Shown here: positions 1 through 7,766 of the stretch, in pieces | How positions within the stretch are numbered: the stretch's first letter is position 1 | How the letters are laid out: each line of letters opens with the position of its first letter | Source of the DNA: Candidatus Geocrenenecus arthurdayi | GTDB taxonomy: Archaea; Thermoproteota; Nitrososphaeria_A; Caldarchaeales; Wolframiiraptoraceae | Reading direction: 5' to 3' | Assembly: GCA_023539395.1 (NCBI GenBank) | Contig: JAKCEX010000009.1 | Span: 1-38,647 of the forward strand | DNA length: 38,647 nucleotides | Made by a program: the position numbers and the translations under genes | Notes under the pieces: model-generated | Seen by the model: only the letters and a program-made list of their open reading frames with translations | What the model was told of the DNA's origin: nothing | Database searches by the model: none

Positions 1-1995
1 GCTGTATTGAAGCTTGTTCCAAATGGTGGTTATTATCTTATTGCTAAGCTAGGAGAGTATGAAGTCTATCGCTCAGAAGAGAAAATTGTTAAAGTAATGA
101 ATGCTGACTGGGAAGCTTCCATAACTGCTCAAGTCGTAAGATTAAATATTACAGTATACGATTTTGATGGTGAAGCTATCATCTCAGGTCTTGGAGCTGA
201 GCTCACAGGAGAAATAAGAGATAATCAGAATAGGCTTGTATCGACAGCCTCAACTCCGGAGGGAGAATTAAGGTTCGGCTATGTACCTCTTGGGAAATTC
301 AAGCTGAACGTTTTCATCGCTGGAATTGATGTTTATTCTCAAGAATATGAAATAAACGAGCAAACTGCTAAGGGAAGTATTAGAGCAAGATTCTTTGATG
401 CTGAGTTAACAATTGATGGGTCTTCTCTCGTAAACTCAACTATAACTAGGTATCTAAAAGGAGTTTTAAAGAAAGATGTTCTAGAAATACCCTTAGACTT
501 CTCGGATGGGTATATGTCTCTGGAAAATGTGCCTGCTTATAGTGGATACTTAGTTAAGCTTTACTACAGAGAATACGAGGTAGCAGAGACAAAGATCGAT
601 ATCACGAGAGAAGGAGAAGAAATATCTATGAAGATAAGAGGAAAGAATGTAACTATAAACACTCTAAACATGTATGACAAGCCTTTATCAGCTGAGATAA
701 AAATTTACCTTGAAAATGGTGATGAATATTTCAAATTCAAGACTGATAATTCTGGTTTAGGAAAGATAGGTGAGCTCCTATCCATAAAATATAAATTCAA
801 AGCATATATTATGGGTGTTGAATGCGGTGAAGTAGATGTCCAACCTCAAGCTTCAGAGTCATATACAATGAAGCTGAATGTTGGAAATGCCTACATTAAA
901 CTGTATGATAAAGACCGAGAATCAACTATCCCAGATGCATTGATAGAATTATATGTAGAAAAATCGAAAGCAAGCAGTATGACGAATTCTTCTGGGATTG
1001 CTTCCTTCGAGAATATACCCTATACAAGATACCTGTATAGAGTATACATGTATGGTTTTAAAGTTGGAGAAGGAGAAGCAAATATAGGCTTCGACAGGCA
1101 GATAGTAGAAGTAATTGCACATGGAATTTTAGATTTAAGATTAACTATCGTAGATAGTGAAAAACAACCAATAGACGGAGGGAAGATAATCATAACAGTC
1201 GGAGACAAAGAGATAACAGCAAATATAGATCAGAATGGTCAAGCTAGAATAACTAACCTTCCAAATACAACCCTTTATATCGGTGGCTTATACTACAAAG
1301 ATGTAAAAGTAAAGACGGATACTCGTGAAATATATCTAGTTAGTGATGAAATGCCTATAACAATCAGTGCAAACATCTATACATTACAGGCTTCTGTAAA
1401 ATTGAAAACGGGTGAATTAATGAAGTTTGGAGAAGTTAATATATATGTAGGTGGCAAGAAAACCTCAAGGATTACCCTCTCAGAGAACAACCCGTTTAGT
1501 GAGAGGCTTCCAGGAGGGGAATTAATGATAGAAGTAGTATTCAAGAATACTAAGGTTGCATCCAAGAGTTTCACATTAGATGCATCGAAAGAATTACCGA
1601 TACAAGCTGATGTATACAGGTTTGTAAGCATTTTCTACAATACTCTTGGTGAAAGATTGAAGGGGCTGAGTCTAAGGCTGGAACGTGAGAATACTCTAAT
1701 AGAAGAATTAGAAACGGATGAGAACGGAATGGTAGATACCTACTTACCCGGAGGGGACTATAAGATTAAAATAAGCTATGGTGATGATGAGTATAGTTCT
1801 TCTATTAAGATAAGCAATACAACTCAATTGAGCTTTATGCTTCCAATACAAGTATTTAATCCGATTATCATAATGTTCCTCCCACTAATAAATGCAGTAA
1901 TAATCTCCCTATATTTCATAGGAAAGCTTAAAACTAGAAGTCCCCATCGAAAGAAGAAACCTATGAAAACGATTAGAAAAGTACTAAAGATATAG
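1..1995 (+). CDS. Repetitive beta-sandwich surface protein with C-terminal membrane anchor (5' partial)
   Basis: The frame is open from the left edge; the first possible start is TTG at 7, but no signal peptide follows, so the gene very probably begins outside the window. The visible ~660 residues consist of about seven diverged repeats of 75-90 residues, each with a pattern like 'V.D....PI.GA.I.V......T+..G.+...LP.G.Y...V.Y', which resembles carboxypeptidase-regulatory or CNA-B-like folds. Near the end lies one hydrophobic segment (about residues 618-640) followed by a Lys/Arg-rich tail of about 20 residues, as expected for an exported protein anchored by its C-terminus. Repeat units recur in the order: variable strand, T-D-x-N/S-G turn, 'LP/VP' turn, aromatic strand. 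The signal peptidase gene follows after 3 bases, so the two are probably co-transcribed. No enzymatic motif is visible; a cell-surface or stalk role is inference. Confidence 0.6.
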   Translation, partial: AVLKLVPNGGYYLIAKLGEYEVYRSEEKIVKVMNADWEASITAQVVRLNITVYDFDGEAIISGLGAELTGEIRDNQNRLVSTASTPEGELRFGYVPLGKFKLNVFIAGIDVYSQEYEINEQTAKGSIRARFFDAELTIDGSSLVNSTITRYLKGVLKKDVLEIPLDFSDGYMSLENVPAYSGYLVKLYYREYEVAETKIDITREGEEISMKIRGKNVTINTLNMYDKPLSAEIKIYLENGDEYFKFKTDNSGLGKIGELLSIKYKFKAYIMGVECGEVDVQPQASESYTMKLNVGNAYIKLYDKDRESTIPDALIELYVEKSKASSMTNSSGIASFENIPYTRYLYRVYMYGFKVGEGEANIGFDRQIVEVIAHGILDLRLTIVDSEKQPIDGGKIIITVGDKEITANIDQNGQARITNLPNTTLYIGGLYYKDVKVKTDTREIYLVSDEMPITISANIYTLQASVKLKTGELMKFGEVNIYVGGKKTSRITLSENNPFSERLPGGELMIEVVFKNTKVASKSFTLDASKELPIQADVYRFVSIFYNTLGERLKGLSLRLERENTLIEELETDENGMVDTYLPGGDYKIKISYGDDEYSSSIKISNTTQLSFMLPIQVFNPIIIMFLPLINAVIISLYFIGKLKTRSPHRKKKPMKTIRKVLKI

Positions 1996-1998
1996 GGG

Positions 1999-2568
1999 GT
2001 GGATACATTGAAGAAGCTCAGTAAAATACTGGACCTCTTCATGTTTACGTTATTGATTATACTATTTGGATTGCTAATCTTTGCGATGATATATAGTGTT
2101 AGAGGGGAAGTCTTTCCAATACTTGTAGTAAAGAGTGGAAGTATGGAGCCAATCTTATCTAGAGGAGATGTAATCATTATACAGAGTGTCTCCCCTGAAA
2201 ATATTAATGCAGACCCAGTAAATGGAGACATTATAGTCTTCTATAAACCTGGTACAAACGTATTAATTGTTCATAGAGCTATACAAAAAGTTAATGGGGG
2301 ATTCATAACGAAGGGAGATGCAAATACCAGCTCAGACTATTTTTCACCAATCCCTCCTCAATACATAATTGGAAGATGGACTGGAATAAAAATTCCATAC
2401 TGGACAGGTCTAGGATACCTCTCACTATTCCTTAGGGGTGAAATTTACCCACCATATGGGAAGATAGTTTTGATAGTCTTAATTATTCTAAATGTATTCC
2501 TGATCGTAAAAGATGTTGTTTCAAGAGTGAAGAAGAATTCTCGGAAAGAGAAGATAGTAGAATCTTAG
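1999..2568 (+). CDS. Signal peptidase I, archaeal/ER type (S26B)
   Basis: Membrane endopeptidase that removes signal peptides from exported proteins. An N-terminal membrane segment (about residues 12-33) is followed by the catalytic serine motif SGSMEP (about residue 46), the VHR histidine that replaces the bacterial lysine, and the KGDAN aspartate region; this Ser/His/Asp set is typical of archaeal and ER SEC11-type enzymes. A second hydrophobic segment (about 152-170) and a basic tail close the protein, 189 residues being normal. The start is either GTG at 1999 or TTG at 2008; the GGGGG run at 1994-1999 sits better as a ribosome binding site for the TTG. It directly follows the surface-protein gene. 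Its last 86 bases overlap the 3' end of the oppositely transcribed DUF447 gene. Confidence 0.88.
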   Translation: MDTLKKLSKILDLFMFTLLIILFGLLIFAMIYSVRGEVFPILVVKSGSMEPILSRGDVIIIQSVSPENINADPVNGDIIVFYKPGTNVLIVHRAIQKVNGGFITKGDANTSSDYFSPIPPQYIIGRWTGIKIPYWTGLGYLSLFLRGEIYPPYGKIVLIVLIILNVFLIVKDVVSRVKKNSRKEKIVES

Positions 2569-3175
2569 AGTATTCGTCTATTACCGTCCCAGTAGCAGTC
2601 TTCTTTATAACTTTTAAAGAATACGCTATAGCATTAAATAGCTCTGAGAGGTCGAGACCTTGCTTTAGGTATGGCTCCACCTTACTAATATTGACAGCTA
2701 ATTCAATTAATGCGTATGCTGCTCTACTATACGGCTCAATAACCCTAACCCCCCAATACGCTTTAACAACTAAGCAGTGAAAATCTACGGGGTCCACTTC
2801 ATCATAGATACTCTCTACGGTAAACTCTATATATGCTTCAGCATTCCTCAGTCTAGGTGCATCTACTACCTCTGAATCCTCAATCTCTTCTCTAAGATAC
2901 TTATCCTTATCTTTCATGAGATACTTAACGAAAACAGTTGGGTCTCGTGTGATATTCGCTACACCTGCAGGTCTTTCTATCAGATTCCTGTATGTTTTAT
3001 TCTCCTTATAGATTCTAAGTAGAAATCTTGATAGGTTATTATCTATGAATCTCAAACCCATGGGTGCAGCATCTACTTTACCATCTCTAGATTTAGTTGT
3101 TAAGATAACTTCATAGACTATGTTTGGAGATATGTTGGGCAGAATATCTCTGATAGGCACGTATCCTATACTCAT
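2483..3175 (-). CDS. DUF447 family protein (flavin-reductase-like split barrel)
   Basis: A 230-residue protein with the DUF447 pattern: N-terminal 'YEVILTT...GKVDAAPMGLRF', a central 'DPTVFVKYLM' stretch, 'RNAEAYIEFTVE' and a helical C-terminal half with 'EPYSRA..ALIELAV'. The family is predicted to bind FMN in a split barrel; its biochemical role is not established. It lies upstream of no gene on its strand but shares strand with the CitG-like and Toprim genes, 84 bases away. DUF447 and CitG-like genes are recalled to co-occur in clusters for methanopterin-type C1 cofactors; this is a memory-based association, not seen here. The 86-base convergent overlap with the signal peptidase gene is unusually long. 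Confidence 0.75.
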   Translation of the reverse strand: MSIGYVPIRDILPNISPNIVYEVILTTKSRDGKVDAAPMGLRFIDNNLSRFLLRIYKENKTYRNLIERPAGVANITRDPTVFVKYLMKDKDKYLREEIEDSEVVDAPRLRNAEAYIEFTVESIYDEVDPVDFHCLVVKAYWGVRVIEPYSRAAYALIELAVNISKVEPYLKQGLDLSELFNAIAYSLKVIKKTATGTVIDEYSKILLSSLSENSSSLLKQHLLRSGIHLE

Positions 3176-3259
3176 AACGTTATTAATCTATCCACAACAT
3201 GTGTTTTAAGTTTACTCTAGTGAGAACATGTAGAATAGAAATTAAACCTTATTCTTTAT

Positions 3260-4171
3260 TTATGGAACCCAACCCATTAAAAGTGTAACTGCAATAGAAG
3301 AAGCTAATAAGTCTGCGGTCGCACCTGGTCTTATTCTCCAGCTTCTCCTCATCTTTCTATCAAGCTCATATAATGCTTCTAATCCTCTACGGGTGCTTAC
3401 GCCTCCAAAACTTAGAATTCTGGAGGCCATGTACGATATCTGGTTTGCTAGTGGTTTTCCACCTCTTCTTAATATATGTGTATCTGGGTATTTTGAGAGA
3501 AGTTCGAGGAAAGTTTGAGCAAGAGCTTCTCTCATAGGCATTTTCCTAATGTTTCTTATTAGCTTCATGGTTCCATACATTGTTCTAGGATACATTCTAA
3601 CCCATTCATAAGCTACTATCTCCCTATCTATAAATGGGCTTAGAGCATGTAGAGGTTTCAGCTTATTTTTTCTTATTTCAATATACGTTTCATTTTTTAA
3701 CACATCCATGAAAGGTATTCTACCCAAACCTCTCGGTGAGACAAGTCTTACAGCATTGAATATATGGACTGTATCCCTCCAATCCATTCCCGATAATATT
3801 ATCTTCAAGTTCTTTTTGAGAGTTTTAAGTTTCACTGGTTTAGTTTCCGATAATGAAGATGCAGCTGCAATTGGAGATATTAATAATAGTGCTCCTAAAT
3901 GCGTATTCCCACCTTTCTGGTATAACATCATATTTCTAGCTCCTTCATAGATTACTTTCCCTAGACCTCTACCACGTCTTTTATAGCCAGCTTCTGCAGC
4001 ATTCCTAAAGCAGGAATACAATGTTGAGGAAGATAAAAGGAAATGTTCAAATAATGTTTCTTTAAAATCATGGTATCTATCAACTAGCCCAGGCTTAGGT
4101 GTTGTAGATACTTCTAATAGTAGAGCTGATACACATCTAGAAGCTATCCAATCTAAATCTGTACTTAACAC
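3260..4171 (-). CDS. Triphosphoribosyl-dephospho-CoA synthase (CitG) family protein
   Basis: The family signature is clear: 'LLEVSTTPKPGLVDRYHDF' near residues 18-36, a glycine-rich 'GGNTHLGALLL' near residue 90, 'W.DTVHIFNAVRLVSP' and a C-terminal 'GATADLLASSIAVTLLM'. CitG joins ATP and dephospho-CoA to make the citrate-lyase prosthetic group precursor, but no citrate lyase genes are visible here. Archaeal members of this family are thought to do a different nucleotide-transfer or cofactor step, which remains undefined. Start ATG at 4171, 3 bases after the stop of the Toprim gene, so the two are in one operon. Length of 303 residues fits the family. Confidence 0.82.
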   Translation of the reverse strand: MLSTDLDWIASRCVSALLLEVSTTPKPGLVDRYHDFKETLFEHFLLSSSTLYSCFRNAAEAGYKRRGRGLGKVIYEGARNMMLYQKGGNTHLGALLLISPIAAASSLSETKPVKLKTLKKNLKIILSGMDWRDTVHIFNAVRLVSPRGLGRIPFMDVLKNETYIEIRKNKLKPLHALSPFIDREIVAYEWVRMYPRTMYGTMKLIRNIRKMPMREALAQTFLELLSKYPDTHILRRGGKPLANQISYMASRILSFGGVSTRRGLEALYELDRKMRRSWRIRPGATADLLASSIAVTLLMGWVP

Positions 4172-4174
4172 TGT

Positions 4175-4576
4175 TTACCTCACCATTTTATCCAGTATCT
4201 TAGGTATCGATTCTATGGTTGTAAGCCCAAATACCCTAAATTTTCTCAGTATATTCCAATATGTTAAATCAATATTACTTACTAATCCTTCCAAAAACTT
4301 TTTTAGGTAGATAGTCTTCTCTTCACCTTCATAATCCATGTCAAGTAGTAGTATTACATGGGCGGGTTTTAACATATTGATTTTTTCCATTAAGTCTTCT
4401 CGTGACCTATATACTATGATTGGTCCTTTAACACCTAAAGCTCTTAATGCTTTAAGGTCTTTCTCACCTTCAACGATTATTGGAGAACCATCTTCAGATT
4501 CTTTAATTATTCTTTTAATTATCTCTAAGAGTTCTTCGTATTCTTTAATGTATCTATGCTTCTTCGTAGATACCAC
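4175..4576 (-). CDS. Small stand-alone Toprim domain protein (UPF0292-like)
   Basis: A single Toprim domain of 133 residues: glutamate motif 'PIIVEGEKDLKALRAL' near residue 35 and the DxD motif 'LLLDMDYEGEE' near residue 80. Toprim folds bind Mg2+ and act in primases, topoisomerases and RNA-maturation nucleases; the archaeal small Toprim family is uncharacterised. It is the first gene of the minus-strand set Toprim-CitG-DUF447, with 3 bases to the CitG-like gene. The upstream region (4577-4840) is shared with the divergent cdrS-ftsZ pair. Specific activity cannot be told from sequence. Confidence 0.78.
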   Translation of the reverse strand: MVSTKKHRYIKEYEELLEIIKRIIKESEDGSPIIVEGEKDLKALRALGVKGPIIVYRSREDLMEKINMLKPAHVILLLDMDYEGEEKTIYLKKFLEGLVSNIDLTYWNILRKFRVFGLTTIESIPKILDKMVR

Positions 4577-4626
4577 CTCGTATATCCACTTCTATAGCCA
4601 TCGGAAACATTATTCTTCCATTTATT

Positions 4627-4641
4627 AAGGTAGCTTACCTT
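4627..4641. repeat. Short inverted repeat in the Toprim/cdrS divergent region
   Basis: AAGGTA-GCT-TACCTT is a perfect 6-base inverted repeat with a 3-base centre, about 50 bases upstream of the Toprim start. The rest of the 264-base gap 4577-4840 holds no convincing reading frame. It could be an operator or chance. Confidence 0.3.
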
Positions 4642-4774
4642 CTAGAAGATGATGGATGCAATCTTTATGCTCTCATAGTTTAGGAAAAAGTGTCTCAAGA
4701 AAATGTAAGGTTTACCATTTTTTGACAGCTTATTCTACTCGAAAACAAATCTAGTAGCTCAAGAATGGATACGC

Positions 4775-4804
4775 TTGTATTACAAATCTTTTTTACATAT
4801 GTAA
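4775..4804. promoter_or_regulatory. Paired palindromes upstream of cdrS-ftsZ, candidate operator
   Basis: Two inverted repeats lie side by side: TTGTA-T-TACAA at 4775-4785 and TTACATATGTAA at 4793-4804, the second being a perfect 12-base palindrome. Both contain TTACA/TGTAA half-sites, with TTACA copies 13 bases apart. They lie 36-65 bases ahead of the small ribbon-helix-helix gene, where the core promoter should be. RHH dimers bind short palindromic half-sites and often repress their own gene, so autoregulation is plausible but inferred. Confidence 0.45.
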
Positions 4805-4840
4805 TTTCAACTAGGTCTCAGATTCGGAGGTGAGAACTGG

Positions 4841-4987
4841 ATGAAGGTAGTAACAGTTCATCTTCCAGAAGCATACTTGGAAGCAATAGACGAGCTAGTC
4901 AGGAGAAAAATTTATCCGAATAGAGCTGAAGCAATTAGAATGGCTGTAAGAGACTTTATTCAATCGGAGGCAAATATAAGTGAATGA
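4841..4987 (+). CDS. cdrS: CdrS-like ribbon-helix-helix regulator (48 aa)
   Basis: A 48-residue protein starting MKVVTVHLPEAYLEAI, followed by 'DELVRRKIYPNRAEAIRMAV' and RDFI: the short N-terminal strand, helix, turn 'YPNRAEAIR' and second helix of a MetJ/Arc-type ribbon-helix-helix DNA-binding domain. Start ATG 4841 is preceded by CGGAGGTG at 4825-4832. The 3' end overlaps the ftsZ start by 8 bases, indicating translational coupling. In haloarchaea a short RHH protein, CdrS, is encoded next to an ftsZ gene and controls cell-division genes; size, fold and position match, so the symbol is given by analogy. Two palindromes directly upstream could be its own binding sites. Confidence 0.78.
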   Translation: MKVVTVHLPEAYLEAIDELVRRKIYPNRAEAIRMAVRDFIQSEANISE

Positions 4988-6041
4988 TGAAATCTTTATT
5001 GACGCCGGTTTACTAAATGATGTAAAAATAACATTAATAGGTGTAGGAGGAGCTGGATGTAATACAGTTAATAGACTATCATATCTAAACCTCAGCAACG
5101 TTAAGCTGATAGCAGCAAATACCGATGCACAACATCTAGAGATAATCAGAGCACCACATAAAATAATCCTCGGAAAAACCATAACAAAATTTAGGGGTGC
5201 AGGTGGAGACCCAGCTAAAGGAAGAGAAGCAGCTGAAGAATCCATAGATGAGATTAGAGAAGCACTCGAAGGCTCAGATATAGTATTCATCTCAGCTGGG
5301 CTAGGAGGAGGAACAGGTACTGGTGCTGCACCACTAATAGCTGAAGTAGCTAGAGAAGAAGGAGCAGTAGTTATAGGTTTCACAACTCTTCCATTCAAGT
5401 TTGAAGGAAATATTAGAAAGAGGATAGCTCTACAGGGCTTAGAAGATATGAGACGTAACTGTCACACTGTAATTGCAATAGATAATAATAAACTCTTAGA
5501 ACTCTACCCTCAGTATAGTCTAAATAATGCTTTCGCAATAGCCGATGAAGTAATAAGTAATATGATCTTAAGTATCACTGAGTCTATACTCAAGCCTAGT
5601 TTAATTAACATAGACTATGCAGACTTTAAAACTATAATGATGAGAGGGAATCTAGCAGCTCTAGGTATAGGGATGTCTTCAACACCGAATAGAGCCGAGG
5701 AAGCAACTTTTAGTGCGCTGGAATGCCCTCTACTAGATGTAACATACGATGGCTTAACTGGAGCAATAATCCATGTAACGGGAGGAGAAGATATGAAGAT
5801 TAGTGAAGCAGTTAGACCTGCTGAGATAGTTTCAGAATTAATGGGTGAAGAAGCCTTAGTAATATGGGGTGCAAGAATAGATAGCTCTCTAGATTCTAAG
5901 CTTCAAGTATCCCTGATCCTAACTGGTGTAAGTCGTAAAGAATCAGAAGCAGCGATAAAGCAAGCAGAGAAGGACGAAGCCTTTAACGATGAAGACTTAG
6001 ATAAGATAATGGAAGAACTAGGTATAAAGAATCTCAGCTAA
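4980..6041 (+). CDS. ftsZ: Cell division protein FtsZ
   Basis: Tubulin-like GTPase that forms the division ring. Seen in order: GVGGAGCNTVNRL (21-33), ANTDAQHL (46-53), the tubulin signature GLGGGTGTGAAP (107-118), and the T7 loop NIDYAD (210-215), whose Asp residues complete the GTPase site of the neighbouring subunit. At 353 residues it is a normal archaeal FtsZ; a charged linker leads to a short C-terminal 'IMEELGIKNL' segment of the kind that binds division partners. Start GTG 4980 lies inside the end of cdrS. No sepF is visible nearby. Its stop is 8 bases inside the convergent MetRS gene end (6034). Presence of FtsZ excludes lineages that divide only with CdvB-type machinery. Confidence 0.96.
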   Translation: MNDEIFIDAGLLNDVKITLIGVGGAGCNTVNRLSYLNLSNVKLIAANTDAQHLEIIRAPHKIILGKTITKFRGAGGDPAKGREAAEESIDEIREALEGSDIVFISAGLGGGTGTGAAPLIAEVAREEGAVVIGFTTLPFKFEGNIRKRIALQGLEDMRRNCHTVIAIDNNKLLELYPQYSLNNAFAIADEVISNMILSITESILKPSLINIDYADFKTIMMRGNLAALGIGMSSTPNRAEEATFSALECPLLDVTYDGLTGAIIHVTGGEDMKISEAVRPAEIVSELMGEEALVIWGARIDSSLDSKLQVSLILTGVSRKESEAAIKQAEKDEAFNDEDLDKIMEELGIKNLS

Positions 6042-7723
6042 AACTCTTCCTTATTTCCTCCAATTTTTTTATTTTTTCTCTTATATCTCTTTCATCAATC
6101 TTCTTGAATAGTGGTTTAGGCTCCTTTATCCTGTGCCCTGGAAGAAGGGTCTTCTCAGCATCACTCCATCTTAATTCATTGATACTCTTATCTATGTTCA
6201 AGTATTCTAGTATTTTTTGAGATGTGAAAGGAAGGTACGGAGACATAATTACTGCTAATGCATGGATGACCTGGATGAGTACATATATCGTTCTCGGAGC
6301 TTCTTCAGGATTTCTCCAAGGAGATTTCTCGTTTAAATACTTATTACCTTCTTGAGCTAGACGGAGTATTTCTTTTAATCCATCTCTAAATTCGCATGAT
6401 CCAATCTTCTGCTTGAGTTGCTCTACTATATTACAGCATGTATCAAGCATCTCTCTACTCCTTACATCTAGCTCTCCCGGGTCTGGAATAACCCCATTCA
6501 TTCTTTCATACGTGAATGTTAATACACGATGTATAAAGTTGCCTAAAGTACCTATCAATTCTCCATTGATCTTGTCTGCGAAATCCTGCCACTTAAAATC
6601 CGTATCTCTTGTTTCAGGAGCAATTGCTACTGCATAGTACCTTATAATATCTGGTTCATATTCAGCTAATAAATCGTGAAGCCATATAACCCAGCCCCTG
6701 CTTGTTGAGAGCTTCTCTCCTTCCAGATTTACAAATTCATTCACTACTACATTGTATGGAAGGATGTATTCTCCATGAGCTATAAGTAGAGCTGGGAATA
6801 GAATAGTATGGAAGAAGAGATTATCTTTACCTATGAAACAGTATAGCTTTGTCTCATGATCCATCCAGAAATCTCTCCAAGCATCTGGACGATTTAAAAC
6901 ATTTTCAGCCCAATCTCTTGTCGCTGAGATATATCCAAGGAGGTTTTCAGCCCAATTATATATTACTTGCCCTTCTGAACCAGGGAAGGGAGCTGGAGGA
7001 CCCCACTCATAATCTCTAGTAATATCTTTATCTCTCAATCCTTCTTTTTCTAACCATGAGATCGTTTTGTTATATGTTGCTTTCCTCCAATGTTTCTTAT
7101 CTCTAACGTATTCTAGCACTTTAGGCGATAATGCACTAAGTTTAAGGAAGAAATGTATTTTTCTAATTATTTCAGGTTTGCCTCCACATAGAGTACATCT
7201 TGGGTCAAGTATCTCGAAAGACTCATACCATGACCCACATACTTCACATACATCTCCATACTGGTCTTGTGCTCCACATTTAGGGCATGTACCCTTCACG
7301 AATCTATCTGGTAAAACCATCTTGTCTTTAGGGCACCACCACTGCTTAATTTCTTTGGGATAAATATACCCTTTCTCCCAAAGTTTCTTATAAAATTCTC
7401 TAACAACTTCATAGTGTATAGGCTTACTAGTACGTGAAAAAATATCAAAGCTTATTCCAAGTCTCTCGAATACTTCTTTCTGTAATGGATAGTATTTGTC
7501 GCATAACTCCTTAGGCTTCATGTTCTGTTTGATAGCTTCTATTACAATGCTACTAGCATTCTCATCTGTACCGCATACGAATATAACTTCATCTCCAAGT
7601 AGTCTATGGAATCTGGCAAAAATATCAGCTGGTAAGTATGCTCCTGCAAGATGACCGAAGTGCCTTGGTGCATAAGAATAGGGGAGTGCCGCTGTAACTA
7701 AGTACTTTCCGAGAGCCCACCAC
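6034..7723 (-). CDS. metG: Methionine--tRNA ligase, with start-region frame problem
   Basis: Class I synthetase charging tRNA-Met. The continuous frame from 7725 down encodes 'GKYLVTAALPYSYAPRHFGH' with the HIGH-type motif HFGH, 'FVCGTDENASS', a zinc knuckle region with four Cys pairs (CPKD, CPKCG, CEVCG, CTLCGG), 'WGPPAPFPG', 'GKDNLFFHTILFP', the KMSKS-type motif KLSTS, and the helical anticodon-binding domain ending near residue 550. About 562 residues suits an archaeal MetRS without C-terminal extension. No ATG, GTG or TTG occurs in this frame between the TAG at 7726-7728 and ATG 7521, which would delete the HIGH motif. GTG codons at 7723 and 7720 lie in another frame; removing one G from the GGG run at 7716-7718 would give a natural start VVALGKYLVT. 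A TATA-like stretch lies near 7750-7760. Confidence 0.9.
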
Positions 7724-7766
7724 CTCTATGATAATCTAGTTTAGCAGTTATATATTTAATATTCGT

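Noticed and set aside
1824-2231. Minus-strand frame across the surface protein and signal peptidase
   Set aside because: Shadow of two recognised plus-strand genes with hydrophobic segments.
4650-4670. C/D box guide RNA near GATGATGG
   Set aside because: No D box or second C/D pair at proper spacing.
4895-5398. Long minus-strand open frame inside ftsZ
   Set aside because: Antisense to conserved FtsZ coding sequence; Ser/Pro/Ala-rich product typical of a shadow frame.
6034-7521. MetRS starting at ATG 7521 (495 residues)
   Set aside because: This start would remove the HIGH motif and first Rossmann half that the same frame encodes just upstream.
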